Source: a virus
Virus record (IMG/VR): IMGVR_UViG_3300009502_001313
Location: 1-64,000 of that record
DNA: 64,000 bases
Strand: one strand, 5' to 3'
Shown in pieces: positions 1 to 8,603 of the stretch (positions are counted from its first letter, which is position 1; each line of letters begins with the position of its first letter). The position numbers were made by a program, and so were the translations under genes. The notes beneath the pieces were generated by a model that worked only from the letters and a program-made list of their open reading frames with translations, did not search any database and was not told the DNA's origin.

Positions 1-102
1 ACATAGGTTAATTGACTAACAAAAAGATGAGAATAGAAATATTCCAGCACGGAGTTTATAGTCCCGAGTGTTTTAAAAACCTAAATTTAGCGAGAATAAA
101 TT
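1..102. other. left edge, no supported gene
   Basis: This stretch lies downstream of the minus-strand FkbM-type gene. A 44-codon plus-strand frame (28-162) runs into that gene antisense and is not supported by anything else. I see no hairpin terminator. Confidence 0.4.
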
Positions 103-708
103 TCAATAGAACAGGTAACTATCCTCACTTCCAACTGTCACTTTATAACCAATATTCATGAACATCGTTCTAATATCTTCAATATCCTTTTTTATCCCCA
201 ATTCATTTGTTTCAAAATAAATTTTACGAGGTTTGTAAATACGATTTTGACAAATTATACTATGAAGTTGTCGCATAATCATACAATCGTCCCCTTCGGC
301 ATCTATTTTAACAACTTCTACAGAATTGACTTGAAACATATCAAAAACCGTATTGAGAGTATAGGTGGCAACCGACTCTTTTAAAAAATATTCTTCCGGT
401 GAAATATTCATTTTTAGAAGAAGATCTATAACAGTAGGATGATTTTTTCCAATCATATTACAACCTTTACTCCATGCCGGTAATTGATATTTCTCAATTA
501 TATTTGGATTTAAATAATGAATAAACGCATGAGAGTTCTTTTCTCCAATAGCCGCACACAACTTGTGTATTCTCGGTTTATGCGGAAGTTTATATAAATA
601 AAAATTAACCGGCTCTACTACTATACCCGTTGCGATATCATCCACGGTTTCAATTAAACTATCAAAATCAGATGTTCCGATTTCTATAAAATTATAATTC
701 ACAGCCAT
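103..708 (-). CDS. FkbM-family SAM-dependent methyltransferase
   Basis: Predicted to methylate a sugar hydroxyl using S-adenosylmethionine. The 201-residue protein opens with the SAM-site strand NFIEIGTSDFDSL (residues 6-18), has a second acidic strand GIVVEPV (28-34), and carries KIDAEGDD (134-141), close to the FkbM signature KIDVEG. The ATG at 708 was chosen over an in-frame TTG at 720; it overlaps the stop of the GT32 gene by 10 bases, as expected for coupled translation. It is the last gene of a three-gene unit with GT32 and GT25 genes, so its substrate is probably the sugar those enzymes add. Family assignment is from motifs only; the acceptor is unknown. Confidence 0.75.
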   Translation of the reverse strand: MAVNYNFIEIGTSDFDSLIETVDDIATGIVVEPVNFYLYKLPHKPRIHKLCAAIGEKNSHAFIHYLNPNIIEKYQLPAWSKGCNMIGKNHPTVIDLLLKMNISPEEYFLKESVATYTLNTVFDMFQVNSVEVVKIDAEGDDCMIMRQLHSIICQNRIYKPRKIYFETNELGIKKDIEDIRTMFMNIGYKVTVGSEDSYLFY

Positions 709-1343
709 TTTTTTTGCCAATGATGAACGGAATATGCATCCGGAGACGTTATTTTGAAATTCTCATGACGACGATGCGGTTCAAGCCACGAATAAGGATA
801 GAAATAAATCATATTATAAAAATAATAACTAGGGTCGGATCGATATGGAATAGACCTACGAGTGAAATACATCGGACCCGTCAATTGATCTACCCATTCC
901 AACCCGCATCCAGATGCAAGTTTATCTTCTATATTTGAGACCACGGTAGCACATACGTCATTTATTAATTCATTTCGTGGTTCCGCACCAAAAATACCGA
1001 TGGCGATTTGATGCTCTGATTGTTTCCCACCAAAAAACCTACAATTCAACATATAATCTTCCATCCGTTTAAGCGGTTCGGTATCTACATCAATATAAAT
1101 CCCGCCAAACCGACGAACAATCTCATATCTCAAAATATCAGCTCGCAATGCTATTGGATATGCCGACGTGAAATATTTTTGTTTATCATCCGGAATAATA
1201 TTTGTAATTTTAACCCTACTATCGTCCCAAAGAATATGATTGTAATCCGAATACATTGCTTTCCACTGTTCAATAAATGCGTTGCATGTATCTGGAATTG
1301 GATCATTCCCGATCCAAATTTGATGAATAGTTTTCGGTATCAC
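699..1343 (-). CDS. GT32-type glycosyltransferase (DXD sugar-binding region)
   Basis: Transfers a sugar from a nucleotide donor, probably a hexose, to a glycan. The 214 residues match the small GT-A enzymes of the OCH1/GT32 type: N-terminal IPKTIHQIWIG (2-12), then ADILRYEIVRRFGG (68-81) and the metal-binding DVD (85-87). The start is GTG, overlapping the upstream GT25 stop as GTGA, so translation is probably coupled. Full length for the family. Donor and acceptor cannot be read from the sequence. Confidence 0.85.
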   Translation of the reverse strand: MIPKTIHQIWIGNDPIPDTCNAFIEQWKAMYSDYNHILWDDSRVKITNIIPDDKQKYFTSAYPIALRADILRYEIVRRFGGIYIDVDTEPLKRMEDYMLNCRFFGGKQSEHQIAIGIFGAEPRNELINDVCATVVSNIEDKLASGCGLEWVDQLTGPMYFTRRSIPYRSDPSYYFYNMIYFYPYSWLEPHRRHENFKITSPDAYSVHHWQKKWL

Positions 1344-2428
1344 AATTTAAACGATATAGGTAAAGTCGGAATTGAACCTAATTCCGAAAGTTCAATTGGA
1401 ATAATAGTTGCCCCCATTTTTATAATAATCTGTTTTAAACATATTCCTAATGTTCTAGTATCGGTATTTTTCTCAGATTTTTGAGATGGTATAAACGGTA
1501 TTTCTACCCTACCAATTATTTGAGTTCCTCCATTTGTCAATATCTCTAATTCATTATGACCAATAACAAGAGGGATTTCCGTTTGATTGTCACCAATAGA
1601 AAGATTAAGATTATTATTTATAGGCGTACTAAAAGATAATGTTATAGAATCAATATTCTTAGGGATATTAATAAGGAACATATCTTTACTCCATCTCCAT
1701 ATTTCCGTATCATTACGCTCTGCATTATGCCACCCATCCGTAAGAGAAATTTCTTTTAATAATTTCTTTTTACATCCATACAGATCGTTTTTCCAATCAT
1801 ATACAAGAGAAGTCCATATGGCATCATTAGTATTTAGATAACTCTTTTGTGATACCAATGATGGATCACATACGAAATAGTTAATAGACGGCAGCAACTT
1901 ATGAATGAGAGTTAAATCAAGCGGAGATTGTATCGGAACTACTGCATCTATCAATTTTTCTAACGCCGATTTTTTTACCATATAAGCATGAGTCGCACTA
2001 GGTAAACGAATACTAATTCCTTCATCAACTATAATTGGCGAAACATCATGTCCAAATGGAATCCATCCCACATAAACAAACTCCCAATTGGGTGGGAGTT
2101 TTTCATATATAGATTGGAATTTTTCTTTAAATCTGTCCACAAAAAGGGCGTCATCTTCTAAAATAAAAAATTCGTTCTCGGGTAGAATTGAAAGGGTTTT
2201 CCAAAGAGTCAAATGTGATAATGTGCATCCGATGGCACCATCGGTTAAAAACATCTTATCATTAGAAGATTCTAAAATATTGGGATATTTGGCGGATAAT
2301 CCGTATTTTTTACCGAAAATTCCGAAAAAAGGTTCTGCGGATATTCCTGCAAGGTTAGCGGATTCAATAAAACTACGATATCTTAAAGGAGTTTCTTTAA
2401 GGGTGATATAAAATGTGCGTGGTAACAT
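1340..2428 (-). CDS. GT25-family glycosyltransferase with extra C-terminal domain
   Basis: Resembles lipooligosaccharide-type galactosyltransferases (GT25). Residues 62-72 (TDGAIGCTLSH) and the acidic EDDALF (91-96) are the family hallmarks. The catalytic part ends near residue 220; the last 140 residues are beta-rich and may bind glycan or mediate assembly (inference). It heads a three-gene unit (GT25, GT32, FkbM methyltransferase). A near-consensus promoter lies directly upstream at 2435-2463, with only six bases between the -10 element and the ATG. Confidence 0.8.
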   Translation of the reverse strand: MLPRTFYITLKETPLRYRSFIESANLAGISAEPFFGIFGKKYGLSAKYPNILESSNDKMFLTDGAIGCTLSHLTLWKTLSILPENEFFILEDDALFVDRFKEKFQSIYEKLPPNWEFVYVGWIPFGHDVSPIIVDEGISIRLPSATHAYMVKKSALEKLIDAVVPIQSPLDLTLIHKLLPSINYFVCDPSLVSQKSYLNTNDAIWTSLVYDWKNDLYGCKKKLLKEISLTDGWHNAERNDTEIWRWSKDMFLINIPKNIDSITLSFSTPINNNLNLSIGDNQTEIPLVIGHNELEILTNGGTQIIGRVEIPFIPSQKSEKNTDTRTLGICLKQIIIKMGATIIPIELSELGSIPTLPISFKL

Positions 2429-2434
2429 TACCGC

Positions 2435-2463
2435 AATATATCGTATTATGCACCGATGGTCAA
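2435..2463 (-). promoter_or_regulatory. sigma70-type promoter, possibly leaderless
   Basis: On the minus strand: TTGACC (2463-2458), 17-base spacer, TATATT (2440-2435). Transcription would start at or next to the A of the GT25 ATG (2428), leaving no 5' leader. It lies between two same-strand genes and could give the decoration unit its own expression. Confidence 0.7.
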
Positions 2464-2472
2464 CTATTTTTC

Positions 2473-3108
2473 TTAGGAATATCGAGCATCTCTCTTTGCT
2501 TTTGTCTCTGCAATGGCATCTTTAATAGACTGTGGGGTTTCGGTTCTTTTACCCTTTGCTTTAATCATCTGATTAAGCACATTAATGCGCTCTTCCATTT
2601 GAAGTTCAGCGGGGGTTTTACTTTGATTTGCGGGTTGAACATTCATCATATTTTTATCCGATATATTCCACATTCCTAATTTTCCATAATAATGCGGATC
2701 TTGTTTTAAATTTGCGAGCACAACATCTTTGGCTCTCGCCTTATCCTTTTTAATCATATTCTGCATCTCATATTTGAGACCGGTCATGACTTCATCAACA
2801 GAAGGCGTAATTTCTTTACTATAAATTTGGTTTACAGTCGCATCTAATGCACTCGGAGAGGCAGGGGCTCCTGCTAGAGTATTACTTTTTGCCCCGATCA
2901 TTTTATTGTTTAATGCATCCGTATTAGTGGCGGTAATGTCTGCTTGATTTTTACCACTCACAAAATTAGCCGAATTCTGACTTACATTGGGAGAGGCAAA
3001 GGTTCCCCATCCAGCGGTAGTTGCAATGGCCCCGGTATTACCTGCAATACCCATGTCATACGTATTCTCTTTAGTTGACTTTTTTTCTTTCATACGTATA
3101 AATATCAT
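2473..3108 (-). CDS. unknown protein, Gly/Ala/Asn-rich N-terminus
   Basis: I do not recognise this 211-residue protein. The first 70 residues are low in hydrophobics and rich in Gly, Ala, Asn and Thr; the middle (about 95-135) is charged and helical with many Met and Lys; the C-terminus (about 165-211) looks like an amphipathic helix rich in Lys/Glu/Arg. There is no signal peptide or membrane segment. The ATG at 3108 overlaps the sulfotransferase stop as ATGA; a second in-frame ATG lies at 3093. The composition would suit a small structural or scaffold protein, but that is a guess. Confidence 0.6.
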   Translation of the reverse strand: MIFIRMKEKKSTKENTYDMGIAGNTGAIATTAGWGTFASPNVSQNSANFVSGKNQADITATNTDALNNKMIGAKSNTLAGAPASPSALDATVNQIYSKEITPSVDEVMTGLKYEMQNMIKKDKARAKDVVLANLKQDPHYYGKLGMWNISDKNMMNVQPANQSKTPAELQMEERINVLNQMIKAKGKRTETPQSIKDAIAETKAKRDARYS

Positions 3109-3826
3109 GTAAGTCGCATAATAATGGTATTTTTATCATATCCTATTAACTTTTCAATTTCAAAATCTAACCGATTTTTTATAATTTCTTTAGCGTCAGA
3201 AGAATCAATGGAATAATTTTCCATTAAAGGAGCATTAGAAAATTCAAACTCATTTCGTTCAGATGGAGGGCCCACTCTTCTTTGCTCAACCATAAACCGG
3301 CGTGTTTTAGGAATTAACTCAAATTTCCGAGTTATATTTTCAAGTAAATTTTCAGGAGCAGATTTTAAATCTTCATATTTCATAAAATACCAATTTTTCG
3401 TTAGCGTGGGAATAGTTGAATATAAAAATCTACTTTTTACACTTCTCATTTCAAAAATGTCTTGATAACGACTTTCGTTTTCTATATTTATATCAATTTT
3501 CCTGTCTATATTATTACCATCTACAGAATAAAACGGCGAGGATAAAAATGTTATAAAATTTGTCAAACGTTCTTTTGGTTGATGATGTGGATTATAATAA
3601 AACGATACTAAATAATCAATTGGATTTCTTACTATAGATAAAATAGCACAATCTTCTGATTTCCTAATAGCATTTCTATTTTCAAAAGAGCCAAAAAAAT
3701 GTTTCCATCCAAAATGTCCGTCCGGAAGATACGTCGGAACTAAATCAAAATTATCAAACATCAATTTTCGAAGAAAGTTTGTTCCGGAACATCTTTCTCC
3801 ATATATATGGTAAATCGAGTAATCAT
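3105..3826 (-). CDS. sulfotransferase-like protein, frameshifted at an AT repeat
   Basis: Probably a PAPS-dependent sulfotransferase acting on a glycan. The uninterrupted frame starts only at 3761 (ATG) and lacks the nucleotide-binding loop. That loop lies just upstream, in frame back to the neighbouring stop: GERCSGTNFLRKL, a sulfotransferase 5'-phosphosulfate loop. No usable start codon exists in that frame. An ATG at 3826, one base after the upstream gene's stop, encodes MITRFTIY in another frame, and removing one AT unit from the (AT)4 run at 3801-3808 joins the two as MITRFTIYGERCSGTN. The second PAPS motif, IVRNPIDYLVSFY, is intact. As read, the gene is off. Confidence 0.7.
3801..3808. 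repeat. (AT)4 tract at the sulfotransferase frameshift
   Basis: Four AT units precede the codons for the PAPS-binding loop. Three units would put the ATG at 3826 in frame with the rest of the gene. This is either a slippage site acting as an on/off switch or a sequence error. Confidence 0.6.
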
Positions 3827-3827
3827 A

Positions 3828-4355
3828 TTATAAGTAAGCCCGTATTAATAATAAATTCATCGAGAATCCAACCTCCTGTAACTTTTTATATTCCAATATA
3901 TTATATCTTTCTACGATATCTCTAAGCCTCACTTCAGATAAATGACGCTCAGATGAATGTCCATTCCATATTCCTTGTCGAAGACAAGTTGGGTACAGAC
4001 AAAGTATATATTTGCTTCGATACTGAAAATAATCCAACACATCGAAAATTTGACTGTATTTTAAATGTTCAAGTACGTCTCCCATAATAACTAAATCAAC
4101 GTCAAACTCTTCTGTATCTATTATTTCTATAATGGATTTAACCACAATCTTTTTATAAAAAGAATGTCGTGTTTTAAATTCTGTTAAATATGAAGCATCT
4201 ATTTCACACCCAGTAAGAGAAACTGACGGACATATTTTCTTTAACATTTCCCCATATTTTCCCGCCCCCACCCCTACATCAAATACAGTGGATGGATTTA
4301 TTCTTGTTACGATAGAGATAATATCTTCGTTTAATATATCGGAGGATCCTGGCAT
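3828..4355 (-). CDS. class I SAM-dependent methyltransferase
   Basis: A 175-residue Methyltransf_11-type enzyme. Motif I is FDVGVGAGKYGEML (about residues 25-38); the acidic end of the next strand is GCEIDASY; the motif-II/III region is VIMGDVLEHL. No transmembrane segment. The ATG overlaps the 3' end of the upstream GT-B gene by 25 bases. It sits between that glycosyltransferase and a sulfotransferase, so sugar methylation is likely, but the target is not evident. Confidence 0.8.
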   Translation of the reverse strand: MPGSSDILNEDIISIVTRINPSTVFDVGVGAGKYGEMLKKICPSVSLTGCEIDASYLTEFKTRHSFYKKIVVKSIIEIIDTEEFDVDLVIMGDVLEHLKYSQIFDVLDYFQYRSKYILCLYPTCLRQGIWNGHSSERHLSEVRLRDIVERYNILEYKKLQEVGFSMNLLLIRAYL

Positions 4356-5350
4356 AATTTTATAAAATTTTTGATAGCTATTTTATTTTCTGATATTGAA
4401 AATTGTTTTTTTACAAACTCGGATGATTCTACTGAAACGACAGACGACGATAAAACGTTTTCAATATTTTGTAATAAAAGATTTTGACAAATATATCCAT
4501 TGCCATAAACATATTTTGCCATTCCATTGAAATTTTTTATTGATCCAACTGCACCATCAACAACACAAGGAGCATTACAGGCGAGCGCCTCAACTAGTGA
4601 ACAGCAAAAACTTTCACATTTTGACGGCATTATAAAACATTTACATGTATTATAATACGCTCTGAGGATAGCATCTTCAACCGGAGGTAAATTGATTATA
4701 TAATCACACTCAGGAACTTTAACTTTCTGTACATTACACGGACCTATTAGTTTCAATATAGTTCCAAATTTCTCATAAATTTTTTTCCAATTATCAATCA
4801 AATATTGAACGTTTTTATCCACATCCAATCGGCCAGTATACAACGCAAAGTTTTTTCTGGGCTGATTTGTGGGATAAAACACATTTGAATCATATAAACA
4901 ACCAACAGGAAATAATAGCGGAGACATATTAATTCTCTCTTCGATCCCATTGCAAATTATTCCATTCATTCCAATATCTAAAGGATCAGTATTCCATGTT
5001 TGAATCATTCCTATTTTTTTATGAGGCAATGATCTCCATTGAAAAGAACTTTCCCCATGTATAAATATATCTATCATAAAAATGAAATCAATCCCAATAA
5101 AATATTTATCATACACTTCCTCAAACTTAAAAAATGAAATTTCGGGTATATAAGTCATATTTTCGTATTGAAACATTGTTCCATTGTTAGGAGTATATTG
5201 AGGAACATACATAATGTAAATCTTATAAACATCTGATATGCAATTAAACAGATTAATCATGGCTCTAGGAACTCCTCCCCCGAACGCCACAATTTTTCCA
5301 TCTTTATTCAGATAGGGAATTTGTGCGGTAACAGCAACAATAGTATCCAT
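4331..5350 (-). CDS. GT-B (GT4-like) glycosyltransferase
   Basis: 339 residues with the C-terminal donor-binding half of GT4 enzymes: the strand NFALYTGRLDVDKNVQYLI (about 167-185), then the loop CFIMPSKCESFCCSLVEALA, where E-S-F-x4-VEAL replaces the usual E-G-F-G-x-x-x-xEA. The N-terminal half has a glycine-rich FGGGVPRA loop. Eleven bases separate it from the upstream GT-B gene, implying co-transcription. Donor sugar unknown. Confidence 0.8.
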   Translation of the reverse strand: MDTIVAVTAQIPYLNKDGKIVAFGGGVPRAMINLFNCISDVYKIYIMYVPQYTPNNGTMFQYENMTYIPEISFFKFEEVYDKYFIGIDFIFMIDIFIHGESSFQWRSLPHKKIGMIQTWNTDPLDIGMNGIICNGIEERINMSPLLFPVGCLYDSNVFYPTNQPRKNFALYTGRLDVDKNVQYLIDNWKKIYEKFGTILKLIGPCNVQKVKVPECDYIINLPPVEDAILRAYYNTCKCFIMPSKCESFCCSLVEALACNAPCVVDGAVGSIKNFNGMAKYVYGNGYICQNLLLQNIENVLSSSVVSVESSEFVKKQFSISENKIAIKNFIKLCQDPPIY

Positions 5351-5361
5351 ATATATTTTTT

Positions 5362-6510
5362 TTAAATGATATTTACAACTTTTCGCATTAACTCTACTGC
5401 ATGATCAATATTTGGTGCTGCCCATTGTTGTTTACCCTGCATATAATATCCATGAGTAAAACTATCCATATTCTGAACATCTACCAATTTGTAACTCACC
5501 AGACCAGAATAGTTATTTCCCAAATAATCAACCTGTCCGCCATATCCAGTAACTATAACTTTCTTACCATAATTCATAGCATCAAAAATAGTTAACCCAA
5601 ATGCCTCTGATCTGGTAAGAGATACATAGCAATCTCCAATTGAATGTAATGAAAGAAGTTCAAGTTCGGTTAAATTTCCAGTTATCAATATCACCGAGGC
5701 ATGATTCGGGAAATCCTTAAGAACCGCAAAAATCTTATTAATACAATAAGTTAAATTTTCCGTCGTGTAATTTTTATAATGAACTTTAAGAAGCAATCTA
5801 ACTGAATCCGATTTAGTAAATGCTTTACAAAACGTCTCTACCAAACTTATAACGTTTTTTCTTTCATTTAATTCACTTATATTATAAAAAGTAAATGCAT
5901 GAGGATCATCTACAATCGAATTGTTATAAAAAGTAACTACATGGGGATCATCTACAATCGAATTTCCCACACAATCCGTTAATAAAACCTGCTCCCGTTT
6001 TGGAAGATCAATTTTTAAAAATATATGAGGAACTACTCTAATCGGAATGGTTACCCCAGAATTAACAAAAGTTTCGTAATTATAATGAGAAGGACACCAC
6101 ACTTCATTCACCGATTCGTTAATAAATTTTGGCCAATATCTCGGCAAGACATTTGTCTCCCATACGGTATATCCTATAATATTTCTATTGAGAAATTTAT
6201 CGGCATTTTCAGATTTGTAAGTTGGCCACAAATCCGCAGTGCAATGCAAAATAATAGTACGTACATCTGAAATTGCCTTGCCTATAACAGTCTTAGCCAA
6301 TATGTTATAAAAATTATCATCGGATAATTCCGAATCATCAAGTTTCAATGGATTCCAACTAATTGGAATACCCCGCATCAAAAAGTCACATATATACCCT
6401 TTTGCCGCAGTAGCATATCCACTAGTTCCATATTGACCAACATATAATACCCCTCGTTCTCTAAGAGGATCTCGTATTTTTATATCCGCCAATTTAAAAT
6501 TATCGTCCAT
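5362..6510 (-). CDS. GT-B (GT4-like) glycosyltransferase with internal 14-residue duplication
   Basis: 382 residues. N-terminal acceptor-half loop VGQYGTSGYATAAKGY; C-terminal half with FYNISELNERKNVISLVETF and the donor loop YVSLTRSEAFGLTIFDAMNYGK (E-A-F-G-L...E/D-A pattern). Unusual is a perfect-length tandem repeat of NSIVDDPH-x2-TFYN (encoded at 5882-5965) just before the Rossmann strand that starts the second domain; the copies differ at two residues. It lengthens the interdomain linker and looks recent. First gene of the left decoration cluster as transcribed. Confidence 0.8.
   Translation of the reverse strand: MDDNFKLADIKIRDPLRERGVLYVGQYGTSGYATAAKGYICDFLMRGIPISWNPLKLDDSELSDDNFYNILAKTVIGKAISDVRTIILHCTADLWPTYKSENADKFLNRNIIGYTVWETNVLPRYWPKFINESVNEVWCPSHYNYETFVNSGVTIPIRVVPHIFLKIDLPKREQVLLTDCVGNSIVDDPHVVTFYNNSIVDDPHAFTFYNISELNERKNVISLVETFCKAFTKSDSVRLLLKVHYKNYTTENLTYCINKIFAVLKDFPNHASVILITGNLTELELLSLHSIGDCYVSLTRSEAFGLTIFDAMNYGKKVIVTGYGGQVDYLGNNYSGLVSYKLVDVQNMDSFTHGYYMQGKQQWAAPNIDHAVELMRKVVNII
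5882..5965 (-). repeat. 42-bp in-frame tandem duplication
   Basis: Two adjacent 42-base copies (5882-5923 and 5924-5965) differ at a handful of bases and preserve frame, giving 14 repeated residues at the domain junction of the glycosyltransferase. Confidence 0.9.
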
Positions 6511-6546
6511 TCCCTGTTATAATATCAACGTCATCTATAATAGTTA

Positions 6547-6849
6547 CTAGCCGGTACTCCAAATATTCTTATCTTGCAGCATGGCATAAGAAATTCTTAC
6601 CCAAGTGAAACCGAAAGATATTATGAACACAAATAGATGTATCCAAAACCACCCGCTACCGGTACCTAGATTGGTAACAATGTAAATTATCATTAACAAT
6701 CTAGGTAAAAAAACCGCCATTAACATATCTCCCACAAATGGTATCGTATTATATGGGATTTGCCCCCCAAACCAAGCAATAATCAATCCCAACCTGGGGA
6801 AAATAAGTGTAAGAATCAATAACCATAACTGTATTTCAGAATGTTCCAT
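6547..6849 (-). CDS. small membrane protein
   Basis: 100 residues, mostly hydrophobic. Three likely membrane segments: about 8-26, 38-60 and 67-87. The segment boundaries contain Pro and Gly-rich turns (GGQIPYNTIPFVGD). No enzymatic motif. It lies alone between the decoration cluster and a small unknown gene. Cytoplasmic-membrane location is inferred; the function is not recognised. Confidence 0.65.
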   Translation of the reverse strand: MEHSEIQLWLLILTLIFPRLGLIIAWFGGQIPYNTIPFVGDMLMAVFLPRLLMIIYIVTNLGTGSGWFWIHLFVFIISFGFTWVRISYAMLQDKNIWSTG

Positions 6850-6907
6850 AACTTATATCAGAGTAGCAGGTTAACTCCTTATCCCTTTAGGGAAAACGAT
6901 TGCCGAA

Positions 6908-7204
6908 TTAAGATTTCGGGTTACCCATTTCATCTACCTCTTGAAGGAAAACTTCAATGTTAAGTTTCGATGCAACCGATAGAATCTCTTTCATCAACAA
7001 AAGCGGCCTATAGTTACAATTAATAACCAGAGTTCTTGCCATCTTCATTGGATGATTTTCAACTATACCCGCACCACGAAACCACGATTGATAAGCGGTA
7101 GGATTATTATTACCATCAAATGCGGTTGCAAACGATCTGTAAACCTCTGCAAGGATTTGACGGTCTTGTTCATTTTTCCACATTGGACCGTTATTATTTG
7201 CCAT
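6908..7204 (-). CDS. unknown 98-residue protein
   Basis: Start placed at the ATG at 7204 (MANNNGPMW), not the longer in-frame start at 7279. A consensus promoter (7303-7331) lies upstream, giving a leader of about 90 bases that holds three copies of a heptamer. The protein is soluble and mixed alpha/beta; GNNNPTAYQSWFRGAGI and the strand ARTLVINCNYRPLLLM are its most distinctive stretches. No family recognised. Confidence 0.65.
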   Translation of the reverse strand: MANNNGPMWKNEQDRQILAEVYRSFATAFDGNNNPTAYQSWFRGAGIVENHPMKMARTLVINCNYRPLLLMKEILSVASKLNIEVFLQEVDEMGNPKS

Positions 7205-7214
7205 AATTTTTTTA

Positions 7215-7235
7215 TTCTTTGTTCTTTGTTCTTTG
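7215..7235 (-). repeat. three tandem heptamers in a 5' leader
   Basis: On the minus strand CAAAGAA occurs three times in a row, ending 11 bases before the ATG at 7204. It could act as an unstructured ribosome-loading region or a protein-binding site; it is also a possible slippage site, though not inside a coding frame. Confidence 0.6.
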
Positions 7236-7302
7236 TTGATACAGGGAGATATAGTAACTGGCCTGTTCCAGCACTTCACCTGTATATTAATTTGCGAGCG
7301 GC

Positions 7303-7331
7303 AGTATATTCTATTATCCTCGGTTTGTCAA
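7303..7331 (-). promoter_or_regulatory. consensus sigma70-type promoter
   Basis: Minus strand TTGACA (7331-7326), 17-base spacer, TATACT (7308-7303). Perfect -35, five of six at -10. It should start transcription near 7296 and drive the small gene at 6908-7204 and the membrane-protein gene beyond. One of the clearest promoters in the window. Confidence 0.85.
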
Positions 7332-7417
7332 CATCAAATATCATATTTCGTAAATTCCGCATTATCAACGAGTTACAAATCGAAATCCAAAAACTCTATA
7401 GTTACAAATGGCAAAAT

Positions 7418-7639
7418 TCATAATACTTTTCGCAAACTTCCAACTTTTATTTTTTTACTGACCTTTTCAGATATGTCGCATATGATTATATAATCGTTAT
7501 CATCCACCGAGGTTTCTTCCATTTCAGGAAGCTCGGACGCTTTTAACGGATGTCCACCCCAACACAAATCCCGCTTAGGGGAAAAATCATACCATTTTTC
7601 TGTTCCGATTACGGTTTTTCCACATTTTTCGCATTTCAT
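7418..7639 (-). CDS. small zinc-ribbon-like protein
   Basis: 73 residues beginning MKCEKCGKTVIG, a CxxC knuckle, with a further Cys and His at CWGGHP (about 26-31) that could complete a metal site. The rest is acidic. Nine bases downstream of the clamp loader gene, so it probably belongs to the replication transcript. Function unknown. Confidence 0.6.
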   Translation of the reverse strand: MKCEKCGKTVIGTEKWYDFSPKRDLCWGGHPLKASELPEMEETSVDDNDYIIICDISEKVSKKIKVGSLRKVL

Positions 7640-7648
7640 ATTTTTTTG

Positions 7649-8596
7649 TTAAACCAGACATTTAAGTATCTTCTGAATCATTGCAACGAACGTTATTTCT
7701 TTTTCGAACACTAAGGCGGACTGATAAACAGCATCCGCCAATTCGAGAATAACCTGCGGCTCTTTGTCTTTGGCGAATTCATTTACTTTATCAAAAAGAT
7801 ATCGATAAACCTCGTCATAATTAGAAAATTGAGCATCTGCAACCAACTGGCGAATTTGTCCAAACACTCCCGCTTTCTTTGGCGTTTTAAGTAATGTTAA
7901 TAATTGTTCCAGATAGTCTGTTTCAATACAATTCTCAACCGCTATCGCTAATTTACCCTTTTCCGTATTTTGTTGGGCAAAATTGATAATTTTACGAACA
8001 TCCGGATAATAACTTTTTACAATAAACCCAATATCCTCTATAGTATATTTAATCTTCTCAGTCTCAAGAATAAGAGACAAATGTTCGGCAACTGCTTCCA
8101 TTGATAATGGTTCAACTTTAATTCCTCCACCGCAACGAGAAACAATTGGCTGAGTAATACGTTCAATATAATTACAAGTTAGAATAAATCTGGAATGAAT
8201 AGAATAAGTTTCCATTACATTACGGAGTGCCCCCTGCGACAATGCGGGTAAAAAATCCGCCTCATCCAGAATGATAATTCTTAGTGGCTCAAACGATACC
8301 GTAGACGCAAATCCAACAATTTTATCACGAATAGTGTCAATGGTTCGTTCGTCCGATGCATTAATATAAATATGATCACAGGGAATACATTTAACAATCA
8401 TCTTTGCCAACGAGGTTTTACCAGTTCCTGCGGTTCCGTGGAAAAGCAGGTGCGGTAGATCTTTTTGATCAATGAATCCTCGAATCTTTTTCTTCACGGA
8501 ATCATTACCAATAAATGTATCCAATGATTTTGGCCTGTATTTTTCTGTCCAAATATATTGGATTGTCCGACGTTCTTTAATTAGAGGTTCGTTCAT
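7649..8596 (-). CDS. 44: clamp loader ATPase (RFC small subunit / T4 gp44 type)
   Basis: AAA+ subunit that opens the sliding clamp and loads it on primed DNA. The 315 residues begin with the RFC-box pattern WTEKYRPKSLDTFIGN (16-31), followed by Walker A GTAGTGKT (54-61), Walker B IIILDEAD (107-114), sensor-1 LTCNY (139-143) and the arginine-finger SRC (153-155). Length and motif order match T4 gp44 and archaeal RFC small subunits. Seven bases separate it from the clamp gene. The gp62-like partner is not adjacent; a candidate lies at 48119-48664. Confidence 0.92.
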   Translation of the reverse strand: MNEPLIKERRTIQYIWTEKYRPKSLDTFIGNDSVKKKIRGFIDQKDLPHLLFHGTAGTGKTSLAKMIVKCIPCDHIYINASDERTIDTIRDKIVGFASTVSFEPLRIIILDEADFLPALSQGALRNVMETYSIHSRFILTCNYIERITQPIVSRCGGGIKVEPLSMEAVAEHLSLILETEKIKYTIEDIGFIVKSYYPDVRKIINFAQQNTEKGKLAIAVENCIETDYLEQLLTLLKTPKKAGVFGQIRQLVADAQFSNYDEVYRYLFDKVNEFAKDKEPQVILELADAVYQSALVFEKEITFVAMIQKILKCLV

Positions 8597-8603
8597 GTTT
8601 TAA

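Noticed and set aside
28-162. 44-codon plus-strand frame at the left edge
   Set aside because: Mostly antisense to the FkbM-type gene and not recognisable.
1020-1484. 154-codon plus-strand frame
   Set aside because: Antisense across the GT32 and GT25 genes, whose motifs and starts are clear.
7052-7493. Two plus-strand frames in the 7.1-7.5 kb region
   Set aside because: They overlap a consensus minus-strand promoter and two minus-strand genes with better starts.
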